The notes under the pieces are model-generated. The model worked only from the letters and a program-made list of their open reading frames with translations, was not told where the DNA came from and made no database searches. Source: UASB124 sp964446935 (GTDB lineage: Bacteria; Babelota; Babeliae; Babelales; RVW-14). Taken from it: a stretch of DNA of 13,953 bases. The stretch spans positions 1-13,953 of the forward strand of contig CAYUQI010000028.1 in NCBI GenBank assembly GCA_964446935.1, in the 5' to 3' direction. Of the stretch, positions 7,259 to 13,941 are shown piece by piece; positions within the stretch are counted from its first letter, which is position 1; every line of letters starts with the position of its first letter. A program made the translations under genes and the position numbers.

Positions 7259-7313
7259 TTTTTTTGTGCGACGTCTACAAATTTTAAAATTATCGGTATA
7301 CTTTCATTCAATT
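7259..7313. repeat. 55-bp gap flank, right copy
   Basis: This is identical to 7104-7158 in all 55 positions, starting with seven T directly after the N run and ending ATTCAATT. Sequence after 7313 is unique and continues into the manC operon. Confidence 0.95.
7274..7302 (+). promoter_or_regulatory. Sigma70-type promoter of the manC operon
   Basis: TCTACA (7274-7279, 4 of 6), a 17-nt spacer and TATACT (7297-7302, 5 of 6) place transcription near 7309. That leaves a leader of about 40 nt before the start at 7351 and makes the longer reading from 7312 unlikely. The same promoter appears in the left gap flank at 7119-7147 because that sequence is repeated. Confidence 0.65.
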
Positions 7314-7350
7314 GCTTAAAAAAAGTAACGCAATCATGAAGGGTGTGGTA

Positions 7351-8421
7351 ATGAAAGATGCCTATTTTTTAATCTTAGCTGGCGGTGCTGGTGAGCGCCT
7401 CTGGCCGCTTAGTTCATATCTTAAACCAAAACAGCTTATTCCATTCGTTAACGGAACATCGCTCTTGGAGCAGACATTGCAACGTATCCAATCGATGGCT
7501 AAAAACAAAAACCATATTATGGTTTCAACGAACGCTGAATTACAAGATTCGATTAAGCGTGTTGTTGGCAAACAAGGGGTGGTAACAACTGAGCCTGTTG
7601 GTCGCAACACAGCGCCGGCTATTTTGCTCAACTGTCTTGAAATTTATGAAAAAAATGATGATGCCGTTGTTGTTGTGCTGCCATCAGATCATTTTATTCC
7701 GGAAACAGAAAAATTTGTTGGCATGTTGTGGGCAGCGATTTCCTATGCTTCTTGCTTTGACAATATTGTATTGTTAGGTATTAAGCCGACGCAACCGGCT
7801 ACTGGGTTTGGTTATATTCAATACAATGCCGAAGGTTTTGTTCCTGGTTGGACATGCTTTCCTGTACAAAAATTTCACGAAAAACCATCCAAAGACGTGG
7901 CACAAGAATATGTTCAACGCAACGATATGCTATGGAACAGCGGAATATTTGTTGCGCGGGCTAAAGTATTTTTGGATCATTGCCAGCAGCATGCTCCAGA
8001 CGTATGGCAGGCGATGGAAGCCTATCGCAAGAATGAACTGTCCTATGAGCAGATTCCATCCATCTCAATTGATCATGCCGTGATGGAAAAGAGCACGCAG
8101 GTTGTTGTGTTTCCTGCAACGTTTGGATGGCACGACGTTGGAACATTGCCTGCATTTATGACGCTCAAGGCTGCATACGAAAAAGAATCGGCGGCGCAGG
8201 TGATCAACGTTGAAGCAACTAATAATATTGCTTGTACAACAAAAAAAGTTGTGGCTTTTGTTGGTGTTGATAATCTATGTGTGGTAGAAACAGAGGAATC
8301 GCTTCTTGTTGTCGCTCAAGACCGAGTGGAGGCTGTTCGAAGTGTGTCAACAGCTATAAAGGGTCAGGAGAAAGTACATGCTCATTCAACACTCGATAGC
8401 TCGTCAGAGGCTTCTGTGTAG
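7351..8421 (+). CDS. manC: Mannose-1-phosphate guanylyltransferase (GDP-mannose synthesis)
   Basis: 356 aa. The enzyme makes GDP-mannose and pyrophosphate from GTP and mannose 1-phosphate in the cytoplasm. The start at 7351 is chosen because AAGGGT lies about 8 nt upstream and the nucleotide-binding motif then begins at its usual distance: LILAGGAGERLWPLS (7-21), KPKQLI (25-30). Further family motifs are GRNTAPAI (84-91), LPSDHFI (110-116), a PATGFGYIQ strand, FHEKPS, LWNSGIFVA, SIDHAVMEKS and FGWHDVGT. The length fits the single-domain form. The phosphomannose isomerase domain found in longer bifunctional ManC/AlgA proteins is absent, so mannose 1-phosphate must be made elsewhere. It overlaps the next gene by 44 nt and likely leads a three-gene operon with two membrane glycosyltransferase-like proteins. 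Confidence 0.93.
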   Translation: MKDAYFLILAGGAGERLWPLSSYLKPKQLIPFVNGTSLLEQTLQRIQSMAKNKNHIMVSTNAELQDSIKRVVGKQGVVTTEPVGRNTAPAILLNCLEIYEKNDDAVVVVLPSDHFIPETEKFVGMLWAAISYASCFDNIVLLGIKPTQPATGFGYIQYNAEGFVPGWTCFPVQKFHEKPSKDVAQEYVQRNDMLWNSGIFVARAKVFLDHCQQHAPDVWQAMEAYRKNELSYEQIPSISIDHAVMEKSTQVVVFPATFGWHDVGTLPAFMTLKAAYEKESAAQVINVEATNNIACTTKKVVAFVGVDNLCVVETEESLLVVAQDRVEAVRSVSTAIKGQEKVHAHSTLDSSSEASV

Positions 8422-10354
8422 CCTCATGATCTTTATCCTCGTGTTTTATGTGCTGTATTGTTCGGTTGATACTATTTGGTTCCGTGAAGATGATTTAGGA
8501 ACTATTTTAGGTGGTATCATTCGTGATTGGCGCGATGCCATTCGAGTGTTTTTATCTGACTGTCGTTCATTCATTACCCCTTGCAATTATCAGCGTACGG
8601 TGCCCAATGTAATTTCTGGGTTTTTGCGCCCCATGCAAAATGTTGTATTTTCGGTGGTGTATTATTTTTATGGAGTTGATCCTTGGGCATATTACATCAC
8701 TCACATTGGAATTCATGCGGCAAATGCCGCTCTTTTTTTTCTCGTTTGTAGTTTTTGGTTACCCATAAGTTTATCAATGGTTGCCGGGGCGGCGTTTGCC
8801 TTTTATCCAGAGGTGAGCTGGCTTACCTGGATTGGTACAGTACAAAACAGCTTAGCAACATTCTTTTTATTATTGATGGCGATATTTTGTTATTGTGCTA
8901 TCTGGTCAGTAAAAAAATCATTTCGTAAGACGGTTTCATTGTTACAAGAATCAAGTACCCCCATTATCTATCCTTTTGCCTGTAGGGCATGGTACTGGTT
9001 AGCTGGTTGTATGTTCTTGCTTTCTATTCTTTCTCGTGAGAATGCAATCTTTTTGCCTTTTTGGTTTGCGCTTGGCGCCTACATTTTTTTTTCACCGGCA
9101 GGGTCGTCATGCTGGTATCGCGTACGAATAGCATTTTCATGGACATGGATATTTTTTGCTGCTGATTTTGTCTATACGGTGATGCGGTGGTGTGCCTTTG
9201 GCGGCGCGACCCTCTCCCGTACAATCAATAATATAGCATTGCGATTCCCATCACTGGCTCACTATGTTTGTTTGTCTAAGGGTGCAACTGTTGTTCAACA
9301 GGTTAATGGCGTGCACGTGGCTGGTGTGGTGCCTCAGGGGGTAGCTCTTTCGACCGGTGATTGGGCGTGGTCATTTGTGTTGCGTGCTTATCATATGATT
9401 GCTGATCGTTTTGATTCATGGTTTTTTGCGTTGTTTCATATCTCACTTGATACCGGTGTGCAACGAATTGTAGCGGCAGCTTTTTTCGTATGTTTGGTGT
9501 TATTTCTTTTCAATGCTTACTGGCAACATCGTACCTTTTTGTGGTGGTTATCATGCGGCGTACTACTTACCGTGTGGCCAGGGGTTTTAACCTATCCATG
9601 TCCACGGTATCTCAATATCATGTATCCAGTGATTATTTTTATGGTGATGTTTGGGATCTATGCTGCGCATAAGTTTGCTGATCATTTAGCAAAACGTGCT
9701 CTATCGATGATTCTGCTGTCGGTTATTCTGATCCTGACGATGAAAGGGATTTATACTAATTCTCATGCATTACATGATGCGGGCCGCGAGCGCATAGCGT
9801 ACAAACAACGATTTGATGATTTTTTTGCACGGTATCATTGTGCCCCCTCGGCACGGTTTTTTGTGCTGAGTTCTCCGTTCGTTTCTGATATTCAAAGTAT
9901 TTTCCAGGCCTATTGCTCCAACCTACAAACCATGGTGGTATTTGACCCTTTTATGACGTTAGCAGAAAAGGGGTTTATGGGATGCCGTAAAGAGTATCGT
10001 GTTACCGGTGTTGCAAGTGAAATCGTTGCAGTTCCTGGTGGTTTTAGACTTATATCACATGATCCATATCATTGTGGGTGGTGGTTACGGTTCTCTGATT
10101 TTCCTATTGCTTGGTCGGCTGAACATCGAGCATATGAATGGACCAACCAACCCTACCGTGTTGGGCAAACGTATCCATGTTCAATTGGGACGTTTACCAT
10201 TCATGCAATGGCCGATGATGATTGTGTAACAGATCTTACGTTTATGATTGATAAGCGATGGATTGATGAACATACCATATTTGTTGCATGGGACACGTTA
10301 AAAGGGCGATATGAAGTGCTTTTTGAACACATAACATCGAAAGGAGTGTTATGA
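8378..10354 (+). CDS. GT-C-fold membrane glycosyltransferase (TMTC/PMT-like) with C-terminal extracytoplasmic domain
   Basis: 658 aa. The start at 8378 has AGGAG 7 nt upstream inside manC; the next Met at 8426 has no ribosome site. After the first TM (about 13-30) the external loop begins with acidic REDDLGTI (EDD 37-39). Then come FLRPMQNVVF (82-91) and HIGIHAANAALFF (109-121), the pattern of GT-C protein-O-mannosyltransferase/TMTC-like proteins. FYPEVSWLTWIGTVQNSL (142-159) and SRENAIFLP (219-227) also match that pattern, resembling HPV..EAVAWI..R and KE motifs. About ten TM segments are followed by a soluble, Cys- and Trp-containing region (about 445-658). The family uses polyprenyl-phosphate sugars outside the cytoplasm. 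With ManC upstream, a polyprenyl-phosphate-mannose donor is the natural inference. The acceptor is unknown. Confidence 0.72.
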   Translation: MLIQHSIARQRLLCSLMIFILVFYVLYCSVDTIWFREDDLGTILGGIIRDWRDAIRVFLSDCRSFITPCNYQRTVPNVISGFLRPMQNVVFSVVYYFYGVDPWAYYITHIGIHAANAALFFLVCSFWLPISLSMVAGAAFAFYPEVSWLTWIGTVQNSLATFFLLLMAIFCYCAIWSVKKSFRKTVSLLQESSTPIIYPFACRAWYWLAGCMFLLSILSRENAIFLPFWFALGAYIFFSPAGSSCWYRVRIAFSWTWIFFAADFVYTVMRWCAFGGATLSRTINNIALRFPSLAHYVCLSKGATVVQQVNGVHVAGVVPQGVALSTGDWAWSFVLRAYHMIADRFDSWFFALFHISLDTGVQRIVAAAFFVCLVLFLFNAYWQHRTFLWWLSCGVLLTVWPGVLTYPCPRYLNIMYPVIIFMVMFGIYAAHKFADHLAKRALSMILLSVILILTMKGIYTNSHALHDAGRERIAYKQRFDDFFARYHCAPSARFFVLSSPFVSDIQSIFQAYCSNLQTMVVFDPFMTLAEKGFMGCRKEYRVTGVASEIVAVPGGFRLISHDPYHCGWWLRFSDFPIAWSAEHRAYEWTNQPYRVGQTYPCSIGTFTIHAMADDDCVTDLTFMIDKRWIDEHTIFVAWDTLKGRYEVLFEHITSKGVL

Positions 10355-11517
10355 CGAACGTTCGATGGCGATTAAGTGTTGCTGCCCTCGTAAGTATTAT
10401 TATGATGGCATTGCAAATACCGGCATGTATACGTTTTTTGTTACATGTTCCTACCTATTGTGTGTCCATTCCCCTCACACTTCCTTTTAATCACTATCAA
10501 TATATAGTGTCGATTGATAGCGGCGTTATTTACTGTGCCAATATTCTTATATATTCGTTAATGGCCGCGCTGTTATGTTTTTTATTTTCATGGTGGATGT
10601 CGATTCCTTTTGCCTGTCTTGGTAGTCTTGCCTGTGCAACGTTTCCTGATTTTCGTTGGTTGCGTTGGCCCAAAACAGCCCAATATTTGTGGGCATTATT
10701 CTTCATTATGCTTGCATGGTTTGTGTATAAGAAATTTTTGCTGTCTGATGGAAGCCTAACGTGGGCCAAATATGGCACCGGTTTTTTGTTCTTTTTATCA
10801 CTGCTTTCACACAAATCGAATATTTTTGTAGCCCTTATTTTTTTTATGTGGGCATATTTATTTTACACCAATGTTGGTGATTCTTTTGTAAGTAGAATTC
10901 TTAAGGCCTTATCGTTCAGTTGGTTTCTTTTTGCTGTGCAACTTTTTTACATTGCTTTTCGAGTTATGGTATTTGGTTGGAGCGATCTGGTGTACCAGTA
11001 TTCAGTATGGTGTGAATTGCAAGCAATGGTTGCCGATATTGTCTATCCGGCCCTTGTTGGTAATGTATCAAGTTATTTGACGTATGACGGGAGCCTGATT
11101 TTCAAAAATATTTTCAATGAAGGGGCGTGGCTTGTTGGGACGGTTATTGGGGTTCCCATTGCAACGCTCTTCCAGCGTGGCATTGCGTGGTTTTTATTTA
11201 TTGGTTACTTTGTGTTCCTTGGGATTGCCTATCATAAAAATCGTATGTCGATGATTTTTTTAATTGGTTGCATGATCACGGTGGTGTTCCCTGTTCTGTG
11301 GATGTATCCATTCGCGGCGTTATATATGTTATATCCTCTTATCTTCTTTGGCTTTTCTGAAGGGTGCTATCTGCTATGGCACGACACTGAGTGTTATTGG
11401 TGGAAAAAGGTGCTTATCCCCATGATTATGTCTTTGTTATGCATTGTCGTTGTGCATCGAATGACAACTAATCTTCATCGACTGACAAGTCTTGAGTGGC
11501 CGGTTGGTATTAAGTAA
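10351..11517 (+). CDS. Truncated GT-C-like paralog lacking catalytic signatures
   Basis: 388 aa, about nine TM segments. It starts with an ATGA overlap on the previous stop and has AAAGGAG 4 nt upstream. It aligns by eye with the 658-aa neighbour: IDSGVIYCANILIYSLMAAL matches VDPWAYYITHIGIHAANAAL, FPDFRWLRWPKTAQYLWALF matches YPEVSWLTWIGTVQNSLATF, and LLSHKSNIF matches ILSRENAIF. Key features have gone. The EDD in the first loop has no counterpart, the His of the HAANA segment is Tyr, the Glu of SREN is Lys, and the protein stops after the last TM without the C-terminal domain. The reading frame is otherwise intact and translationally coupled. A non-catalytic partner subunit is therefore as likely as a decaying duplicate. 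Confidence 0.68.
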   Translation: MTNVRWRLSVAALVSIIMMALQIPACIRFLLHVPTYCVSIPLTLPFNHYQYIVSIDSGVIYCANILIYSLMAALLCFLFSWWMSIPFACLGSLACATFPDFRWLRWPKTAQYLWALFFIMLAWFVYKKFLLSDGSLTWAKYGTGFLFFLSLLSHKSNIFVALIFFMWAYLFYTNVGDSFVSRILKALSFSWFLFAVQLFYIAFRVMVFGWSDLVYQYSVWCELQAMVADIVYPALVGNVSSYLTYDGSLIFKNIFNEGAWLVGTVIGVPIATLFQRGIAWFLFIGYFVFLGIAYHKNRMSMIFLIGCMITVVFPVLWMYPFAALYMLYPLIFFGFSEGCYLLWHDTECYWWKKVLIPMIMSLLCIVVVHRMTTNLHRLTSLEWPVGIK

Positions 11518-11544
11518 CGCGAATTTGACGACTCCAAAGTGCTT

Positions 11545-11560
11545 ATTCTATCGATAGAAT
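11545..11560. promoter_or_regulatory. 16-nt perfect palindrome downstream of the operon
   Basis: ATTCTATC is followed directly by its complement GATAGAAT, 28 nt after the stop of the last operon gene. No T-run follows, so it is a poor terminator. It could be a protein-binding site or part of the adjacent repeat region. Its role is unknown. Confidence 0.4.
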
Positions 11561-11569
11561 CTAATAATA

Positions 11570-11736
11570 CCGTTCGTGGTGAGTGTTTTGCGAACACGAA
11601 GTGTGAGCAAAATGTATCGAACCATGAACTCAAAATTACTTTGTTTCTGATCAAAGATTTCATTGAATTTACGATTTTTATGGTGTTCATGGTTCGATAC
11701 ACCCTCGCCCTAGGCTCAGGCACTCACCACGAACGG
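11570..11736. repeat. REPIN-like paired inverted repeat (two facing hairpin units)
   Basis: CCGTTCGTGGTGAGTG (11570-11585) and TGTATCGAACCATGAAC (11613-11629) return as exact complements at 11721-11736 and 11685-11701. That is 33 conserved arm bases, with a 55-nt spacer between the two units. Each unit also folds on itself, because GTTCGTGGT pairs with ACCATGAAC with one mismatch. The unit interiors differ: 27 nt with TTTTGC/GCAAAA on the left, 19 nt with CCT/AGG and GCC/GGC on the right. This is the architecture of two head-to-head REP units. No RAYT transposase gene is in the window. Short open frames across it look non-coding. Confidence 0.85.
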
Positions 11737-12084
11737 ATTTATTAATTTCTCGCAATATATCGTACAAACTTTTCAAAGTTAATTTCCGTACAGGCTCTTA
11801 ATTGACTTTCTTTTGTAAGGTGAGGTGGGGCTTAACCTCATTGTCATCCTGAATTTATTTCAGGATCCATTTCCGGTATTATCATCCGTAAGGGTGGATG
11901 CTGAAATGATCCATAGCTTCATGCGAAGGATCATTTCAGGGGCCAGATGTTCACAAGCTGGTGCATAAAAGCTCTCTTATTTTCATAAAGCTTCCCTTTT
12001 GAACGATCCCTTTTGTATCCTTGATTTGTAAATGGAGCCGTGATGCTAGGGTTGGTGGGTACAGTTTCCGGGGGAGGGAATGTC
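11737..12084. other. Gene-free stretch with repeat copy 2
   Basis: Apart from the repeat at 11842-11940, I see a small hairpin TGAGGT/ACCTCA (11821-11840) and a 9-nt direct repeat TCCCTTTTG at 11993 and 12007. No convincing coding sequence, RNA gene or consensus promoter is visible. The promoter of the 12085 gene must lie here but cannot be named. Confidence 0.6.
11842..11940. repeat. Composite palindromic repeat, copy 2 (rearranged right half)
   Basis: The left half is the intact hairpin ATCCTGAA (11846-11853) and TTCAGGAT (11859-11866) with a 5-nt loop, followed by GGATCCATTT as in copy 1. The right half keeps GGATGCTGAA but then departs. CTGAAATGATCC (11901-11912) pairs perfectly with GGATCATTTCAG (11928-11939) around a 15-nt loop, in place of the TTCAGCATGACA end of copy 1. 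Confidence 0.8.
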
Positions 12085-12789
12085 ATGAAAAAACTCGATG
12101 AATTGCTTGATAAAGTTGATCAGCAAGTCGAAAAGTCAATCACGCCACTATGGATGCATATTCAGAAGTATTTTGTCATATTTAGCGCGACGCTACTCAC
12201 CGTACTGTTGATTATCTTTTTTTATCGTATTTTCCACGATCGTTCCACGGTGCTCTCATCCGTGGTCAAAGATGATTTACTTCGTATTGAACGCGTTTTA
12301 AATCAGATCGATAAGGATTGTAATATCTTAAGTATAAGGGCTGAGCGAGCCTTTGTTGACTTCTTTACCGTGGAAAAATTTACCGGCTCAACGGTGGGTT
12401 GCCTCAACCTTGCCTATCCTAAAAAATGGAAGGGGCCTTATCTACAACAGAACCCTTCGGTGCAAGGCAAGTTGTACGAAATTGTTAAAACTAAGGATGG
12501 ATATTTTGTTATTCCAGGCCAAGGGGTTAGTTTGCCTAATCGACTGACAATGGGGAAAGATATTGTTATAACGTCGGCAACGACAATCCTTCCTATGTTG
12601 CAATCGGGAGGTAGGTTGGTATATCAAGGTCAACCATTGGCTATCCAGCTCAAGTTTAAGGTTGGAGACTGGGATACTCCACGACCATCACAGACAACGA
12701 TTGATAAAATAAATCAAATGCTCAAGGAATTTAATGAAGCATTACCCTATGCTCAGGGGGAATGCACAACACCTATCAAAAAGTGCTGA
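12085..12789 (+). CDS. Single-pass membrane protein, weakly pseudopilin-like
   Basis: 234 aa. The start at 12085 is favoured by GGAGGG 6 nt upstream and the MKKLDELLDK opening. GTG/ATG starts at 12040/12043 with a GGAG site would add about 14-15 residues. A charged N-terminal helix (1-25) precedes one TM (about 28-47) with the bulk of the protein outside. A long helix (about 58-95) is followed by YPKKWKGPYLQQNP (111-124), YEIVKTKDGYFVIPG (131-145) and a C-terminal region ending in two Cys (GECTTPIKKC). The helix-then-WxGPYL order recalls type II secretion major pseudopilins. However, there is no prepilin peptidase site and the TM is not at the very N-terminus, so this is only a resemblance. 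Its function is unknown. It is convergent with the next gene. Confidence 0.75.
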   Translation: MKKLDELLDKVDQQVEKSITPLWMHIQKYFVIFSATLLTVLLIIFFYRIFHDRSTVLSSVVKDDLLRIERVLNQIDKDCNILSIRAERAFVDFFTVEKFTGSTVGCLNLAYPKKWKGPYLQQNPSVQGKLYEIVKTKDGYFVIPGQGVSLPNRLTMGKDIVITSATTILPMLQSGGRLVYQGQPLAIQLKFKVGDWDTPRPSQTTIDKINQMLKEFNEALPYAQGECTTPIKKC

Positions 12790-12806
12790 ACGTTGCTCAT
12801 CTAAAG

Positions 12807-12850
12807 AAGAGAAGAGGGGCTGCGATTTGTTCGCAGCCCCTCTTCTCTTT
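12807..12850 (+). terminator. Strong intrinsic terminator between convergent genes
   Basis: A perfect 19-bp stem, 12807-12825 with 12831-12849, has a GGGGCTGCGA core and a TTTGT loop. It is followed by T-rich sequence (TTTTATTCTTTTC). The left side has only a short A-rich run (TAAAG), so termination of the leftward gene is possible but less certain. Confidence 0.9.
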
Positions 12851-12881
12851 TATTCTTTTCTTTATAACGTCATCGCTGTAT

Positions 12882-13865
12882 TTATTGTTCTGTGCCGCTA
12901 TCTTGATCTGATGTGGTTGCTTGGACAACTGGTGCTACAGTATAGCTTGATGGTGCTGTGGTAGCGATTGGGTTAGTGTGTGGTGGTTGATTGAAAAACA
13001 GATCAAATGGGTTTTCTTCTCTTGCGTATTCTAATTCTTCTTTTTGATTTTGTACATAACTAGCAATTTCTGATTTTATTCCTCTACCGAGCCCATCAAT
13101 AAAATTACACACCAATCGTAAAGCAAATTCAGAATCTAGTGGTATGCCAAGTTGTTCTGTGCTAGAAATAATGTTGAAAATATTACTCGCTTTACTAAAA
13201 AAAGATTTAGATATGGGACCTGAGCAATGCGCCGCTATGTGTTCGCATGTTGTTTTTAAATCATTGAGTAAATCGAGAAATTCTTCTTCTTGTTGGTTGG
13301 TTCTAGAGATGATGTAAGTAATAAGCTTTTTGATTTTGCGTTCGATTTCTGGAGCTTGCTTAAGCTCATTAATCAGCTCTTGGTCAATCGTGCCAACTAA
13401 GAGTTCTTTGTTTAATGTATTAAGTATGTCGTTATTATTATAGACAGATAATAGCAATGCTATTATGTCATGAAGTAATTTGTTAGATATAAGACCTTTG
13501 AGATTAATCAAATTTAATAATTCATCAGCAATAAAAGGTCTTAATGTTTTTGGTGCTGATTTCAGTTTGCTGATGATCATCTCCTTGGGTAAATTCGGGT
13601 CTAAAAAGCCATCAACGAGTTGATGGGCAAGTCCCTTAACCCATTCAGCTGCTGCTTTTTTCTTTGCTAGGTATGTGCGAATATACTTTTGGAGAATGAG
13701 CGCTGCTTTTTCTTCTTTTTGTTCTTGGGTTTCTTCTTGGGCTCCTTTTGTTTCTTTTTTAACAGCTTTATGTTTTGCAGCGGTTGTTTTGGCTCGCTTC
13801 ATGCCCGATACTGGTGTGCTTGCCAACAAACCAGCACTTATTATTAGAAATACTAGTTTTTTCAC
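12882..13865 (-). CDS. Exported helical protein with an IQ-like motif
   Basis: 327 aa, family not recognised. It starts with GTG at 13865, with AAAGGA about 5 nt upstream and a promoter at 13941-13914. A clear signal peptide (MKKLVFLIISAGLLASTPVSG, cleavage near 21) is followed by a Lys/Glu/Gln-rich segment (22-53). Then comes ALILQKYIRTYLAKKK (55-70), which fits the calmodulin-binding IQ consensus [FILV]Qxxx[RK]xxxx[RK] with Thr in place of Gly. Residues from about 75 to 280 look entirely alpha-helical, with Leu/Ile heptad-like spacing. The tail (285-327) is disordered, starts NPFDLF and is rich in Thr, Pro and Ser. An exported, helical protein with short eukaryotic-type motifs suggests a host-directed role, which is inference. 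IQ-like stretches also arise by chance in amphipathic basic helices. Confidence 0.8.
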   Translation of the reverse strand: MKKLVFLIISAGLLASTPVSGMKRAKTTAAKHKAVKKETKGAQEETQEQKEEKAALILQKYIRTYLAKKKAAAEWVKGLAHQLVDGFLDPNLPKEMIISKLKSAPKTLRPFIADELLNLINLKGLISNKLLHDIIALLLSVYNNNDILNTLNKELLVGTIDQELINELKQAPEIERKIKKLITYIISRTNQQEEEFLDLLNDLKTTCEHIAAHCSGPISKSFFSKASNIFNIISSTEQLGIPLDSEFALRLVCNFIDGLGRGIKSEIASYVQNQKEELEYAREENPFDLFFNQPPHTNPIATTAPSSYTVAPVVQATTSDQDSGTEQ

Positions 13866-13913
13866 GATGATCCTTTCGTTTGTAAAAGAAACAAGGTATT
13901 TTACAGCAGCGTA

Positions 13914-13941
13914 AGTATAAAACAGGATTACATAGCGTCAA
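13914..13941 (-). promoter_or_regulatory. Sigma70-type promoter of the IQ-motif gene
   Basis: On the minus strand TTGACG (13941-13936), a 16-nt spacer and TATACT (13919-13914) each match 5 of 6 consensus bases. Transcription would start near 13907, about 40 nt before the GTG start. It is one of the best promoters in the window. Confidence 0.72.

Noticed and set aside
7083..7319. Open frame crossing the N run
   Set aside because: It is read through unknown bases between two copies of the same 55 bp and starts in a terminator.
7312..7350. Longer manC N-terminus
   Set aside because: It would begin almost at the predicted transcription start with no ribosome site; 7351 has AAGGGT and fits the family length.
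11475..11745. Short open frames on both strands over the REPIN-like element
   Set aside because: They follow the inverted-repeat DNA, have no ribosome site and no recognisable protein features.
11993..12015. 9-nt direct repeat TCCCTTTTG
   Set aside because: Only two copies 14 nt apart in T-rich sequence; could easily be chance.
12040..12084. Start of the pseudopilin-like protein at GTG 12040 or ATG 12043
   Set aside because: GGAG is present, but the internal start at 12085 has the stronger GGAGGG site and a typical MKK opening; not fully excluded.
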